Source of the DNA: Terriglobia bacterium
GTDB taxonomy: Bacteria; Acidobacteriota; Terriglobia; Bryobacterales; Bryobacteraceae
Reading direction: 5' to 3'
Length of the DNA: 36,068 nt
NCBI GenBank assembly: GCA_020073345.1
Contig: JAIQFI010000053.1
Location: 1-36,068, forward strand
A program made the position numbers and the translations under genes. Of this stretch, positions 34,429 to 36,068 are shown piece by piece. Each line of letters begins with the position of its first letter. The stretch's first letter is position 1. A model generated the notes under the pieces. It worked only from the letters and a program-made list of their open reading frames with translations, ran no database searches and was not told where the DNA came from.

Positions 34429-34836
34429 TCATCTAGCGGATGTTTCAGGCTCCGAGCACCTCGGGCCAGTCAATATCTCGTTCCCGCCGGAATACTGGTA
34501 GGTCGTGCAACTGCAGAATTTACAGCTGATTCTATCTTTGTGATCGCGCTCACGATGGCCGCAAATGCACACTAGACGATAAATCGCTTTTAACTTCTCG
34601 TTTTCCTTCTTGGCGAGAAGATCCTGAGCAGTACGAATGCTGATCCCCATACTGATTCCCGCCATTGATCTCGCGAAGAAGCGCCTCTGAATGGGCAGCG
34701 GACGCAGCAGCTGAGCGTCGATCAGGCCGAAGATGATGGTATTCGCGCCGATCCCCAAGGCCAGCAGGAGAATGATGACGGCGCCGGAGACAGGAGTCCT
34801 GCGCAACCCGCGCAGTGCGTAACTGAAGTCGTTCAT
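34429..34836 (-). pseudogene. ADOP/MacB permease N-terminus fused in frame to a zinc-ribbon-like segment
   Basis: ATG 34836 has an excellent ribosome binding site (GGAGG, 6 bases away). Residues 1-49 are the start of an acidobacterial ADOP/MacB-type ABC permease ('NDFSYALRGLRRTPVSGAV', 'LALGIGANTIIFGLIDAQLLRPLP'). Homology then stops abruptly at 'PLPIQRRFFAR'. The rest (about 75 residues) is a different protein: 'RTAQDLLAKKENEKLKAIYRL', then 'CICGHRERDH', 'ISCKFCSCTTYQYS', a CxCGHxxxxH...CxxCxC pattern that would bind zinc. The latter could be an independent gene starting at ATG 34650 or 34665. Full-length relatives of the permease exceed 800 aa, so the permease itself is a fragment created by a deletion. 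Confidence 0.6.
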
Positions 34837-35065
34837 CAAGCGCCTCCGATCCGGCGATTCGCGTCCGGCGGACGACTGTTCCAGGATTGGAGCATAAGCG
34901 TGTCGAACGATTCCACGTTATCCCACCCTCATCGCAAAGTGTCAGAATTCGTCAGGAGTGCGATCTGGGCTCCTCCATCGCTTCCTCAGCGGTCTCCGAC
35001 CCGATTAAAACCGAAGAGTGTGCGGCCTGCGCAATCTACGGCCTCGGTTAAGTCGTGATGTTGGA

Positions 35066-35167
35066 ATGGCCGATGATGCGCTGTTGGTGTTTCAAAACCT
35101 TTCCCTTTCTCCACGCGACCCGAACGTTGCTGTTATCATTCGACGAATGAAACGGATCGAGGCGTGA
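35066..35167 (+). CDS. Possible short ORF or coding remnant
   Basis: A 33-residue frame from ATG 35066 reads 'MADDALLVFQNLSLSPRDPN' then 'VAVIIRRMKRIEA', with coding-like composition and a stop at 35165-35167, just inside a hairpin. It lies in the 560-base gap between the permease remnant and the epimerase. The same frame resumes after the stop as 'RLLALQQLDLDGPDKEQYRK', suggesting a decayed longer gene. No family recognised. Confidence 0.25.
   Translation: MADDALLVFQNLSLSPRDPNVAVIIRRMKRIEA
35136..35150. promoter_or_regulatory. 15-bp palindrome, operator-like
   Basis: TCATTCG-A-CGAATGA is a perfect 7+7 inverted repeat around one base. It lies about 250 bases upstream of the epimerase start and inside the doubtful ORF 35066-35167. 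A dimeric regulator site is possible; nothing else supports it. Confidence 0.3.
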
Positions 35168-35191
35168 CGAAACCGTCACCAACGCCTTTTG
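35164..35191 (+). terminator. Terminator-like hairpin
   Basis: GTGACG (35164-35169) pairs with CGTCAC (35174-35179) around AAAC. GGC and GCC can extend the stem over a bulge, and TTTT follows at 35187-35190. It comes directly at the stop codon of the doubtful ORF at 35066. The stem is short, so efficiency is doubtful. Confidence 0.35.
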
Positions 35192-35409
35192 GCACTGCAG
35201 CAGCTTGATCTGGACGGTCCCGATAAGGAGCAATATCGGAAACTATCAGACGCACTAGCCCGCTCGAAAAGGCGTTTACGCTTCCTACCAATCTCGGAAT
35301 GCCTCCCGCGATGTTCGTCCAAGAGGCTGACGTCCCGATCTACGTGTGCGGTTACGCTTCACGGGGCTATCAGCAATTAAGTAGACTCGGGGAGTGGATG
35401 TGCTGGTGA
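35189..35409 (+). pseudogene. Decayed coding remnant with a one-base frame change
   Basis: Frame from TTG 35189 reads 'ALQQLDLDGPDKEQYRKLSD' then 'ALARSK'. Around the AAAA run at 35267-35270 the coding-like text passes to the next frame ('KAFTLPTNLGMPPAMFVQEA', 'DVPIYVCGYASRGYQQLSRL'), which ends at a TGA overlapping the epimerase start. One additional A would join the two. No family recognised; it could also be coincidence in GC-rich DNA. Confidence 0.25.
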
Positions 35410-36068
35410 TCGGCGGCACGGGCTTTATCGGCACGTATCTTGTCCGTCAACTCGCAGCGATGCGCCATTCCGTTTCCGTGTTCCATCGCGGGAAATCGCG
35501 GCCGGACCTGCCGGCCAAACACATCTTCGGTGATTGGCGCGAACTGCCGAAACTCAAGCCGAAGGCCGAAATTGTCGTCGATCTGATTCTGGCCTCGGGC
35601 GCACAGGCTAGAGAGTTGATGGCGACCTTCCAGGGCCGTGCCCGACGCGTGGTTGCCGCGAGCAGTGCCGACGTTTATCGCGCTTGCGGGATTCTGCATC
35701 GAATCGAGGAGGGTGTGCCTGACCCAGTGCCACTCACTGAAGAATCGCCACTCCGCAGCAAATCCCAAACGTATCCGCCCGAACAGGTTGAGTTGATCAA
35801 GAAAATGGTTCCGTGGTGGGACGATGCTTACGACAAGATTCCGGTGGAGCAGGTAATCATGAGCAATCCGGAGTTGCCAGGCACCGTGTTACGCCTACCT
35901 ATGATTTACGGTCCTGGTGATTACGCCCGGCGTTTCCATCCGGTGCTCAAGCGCATCGACGATCAACGGCGTTTCATTCTCTATGAACAGGGCTGGGCTG
36001 CATGGCGTGCGCCGCGGGGGTACGTGGAAAACGTTGCCGCGGCTCTGGCGCTCTGTGTTGTGAACGAG
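35400..36068 (+). CDS. NAD-dependent epimerase/dehydratase (SDR), 3' end outside window
   Basis: Partial, 223 codons seen, running off the right edge without a stop. The Rossmann motif 'VLVIGGTGFIGTYLVRQLAA' comes at the very start, then 'VVDLILASGAQARELM', 'VVAASSADVYRA' (Ser/Asp region) and 'YDKIPVEQVIM' (Tyr-x-x-x type catalytic segment as in atypical SDRs), and 'TVLRLPMIYGPGDYARRFHPVLKRI' (substrate binding). Start: GTG 35400, five bases after GGGGAG (35389-35394); GTG 35394 would lie on top of that ribosome binding site. It is oriented away from the polysaccharide cluster, so it probably belongs to another unit. This group often works on sugar nucleotides or as isoflavone-reductase-like oxidoreductases. 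Confidence 0.85.
   Translation, partial: MLVIGGTGFIGTYLVRQLAAMRHSVSVFHRGKSRPDLPAKHIFGDWRELPKLKPKAEIVVDLILASGAQARELMATFQGRARRVVAASSADVYRACGILHRIEEGVPDPVPLTEESPLRSKSQTYPPEQVELIKKMVPWWDDAYDKIPVEQVIMSNPELPGTVLRLPMIYGPGDYARRFHPVLKRIDDQRRFILYEQGWAAWRAPRGYVENVAAALALCVVNE

Noticed and set aside
1-36068. CRISPR arrays, tRNA or rRNA genes, integrases, complete insertion sequences
   Set aside because: None recognised on reading either strand; the repeats found are too few or too diverged for CRISPR.

Overview
The window looks like a chromosome segment of an Acidobacteriota bacterium, most likely of the Solibacter/Bryobacter type. The inference rests on gene content: two very large Oar-like TonB-dependent receptors that begin with a carboxypeptidase-regulatory domain and end in Phe, a DUF2934 mini-protein, a remnant of an ADOP/MacB-type permease, and moderately high GC. 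I saw no rRNA, tRNA, CRISPR array, intact transposase or phage gene.

Layout. (1) 1-1747: intergenic DNA with a strong hairpin, a diverged 54-bp palindrome-ended repeat present on both sides of a VOC-family lipoprotein gene (501-1013), and a 12-nt direct repeat. (2) 1748-7503, plus strand, tightly packed: membrane protein, GT4 glycosyltransferase, Tat-exported protein of unknown role, PHP-domain phosphoesterase, and a PlsC+GNAT bifunctional acyltransferase broken by a one-base frameshift near 6870. This looks like a membrane glycolipid/ornithine-lipid type operon. (3) 7496-8174, minus: two small genes of unknown function. (4) 8290-21924: a phosphoester-centred region. Each of the two TonB-dependent receptors is followed directly by a secreted phosphodiesterase (an NPP-type enzyme after the first, a PI-PLC/GDPD-like barrel after the second). 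Between them, on the minus strand, lie a beta-propeller/phosphoesterase fusion and a DUF6454-like propeller protein, plus a DUF2934 gene. (5) 22008-33931, minus: a nine-gene surface-polysaccharide cluster. In transcription order it is: large membrane protein with C-terminal beta domain, NUDIX hydrolase, nucleotide-sugar dehydrogenase, DegT aminotransferase, hexapeptide acyltransferase, GT2, NAD-dependent epimerase, C-methyltransferase, second large membrane protein with C-terminal beta domain. (6) 34099-36068: a decayed accessory patch with an ADOP permease start fused in frame to a Cys-rich zinc-ribbon-like segment, a winged-helix-like gene interrupted by a frameshift, short coding remnants and hairpins. 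It ends with an NAD-dependent epimerase running off the window.

How the parts may fit together: regions 2 and 4 both point to phosphorus economy (phosphorus-free lipids, secreted phosphodiesterases, outer-membrane receptors). That is inference from gene content; I recognised no Pho box. Region 5 makes an activated, aminated/acylated and C-methylated sugar and attaches or exports it. Several genes differ from an intact frame by one missing base, so recent decay and assembly indels both have to be considered.
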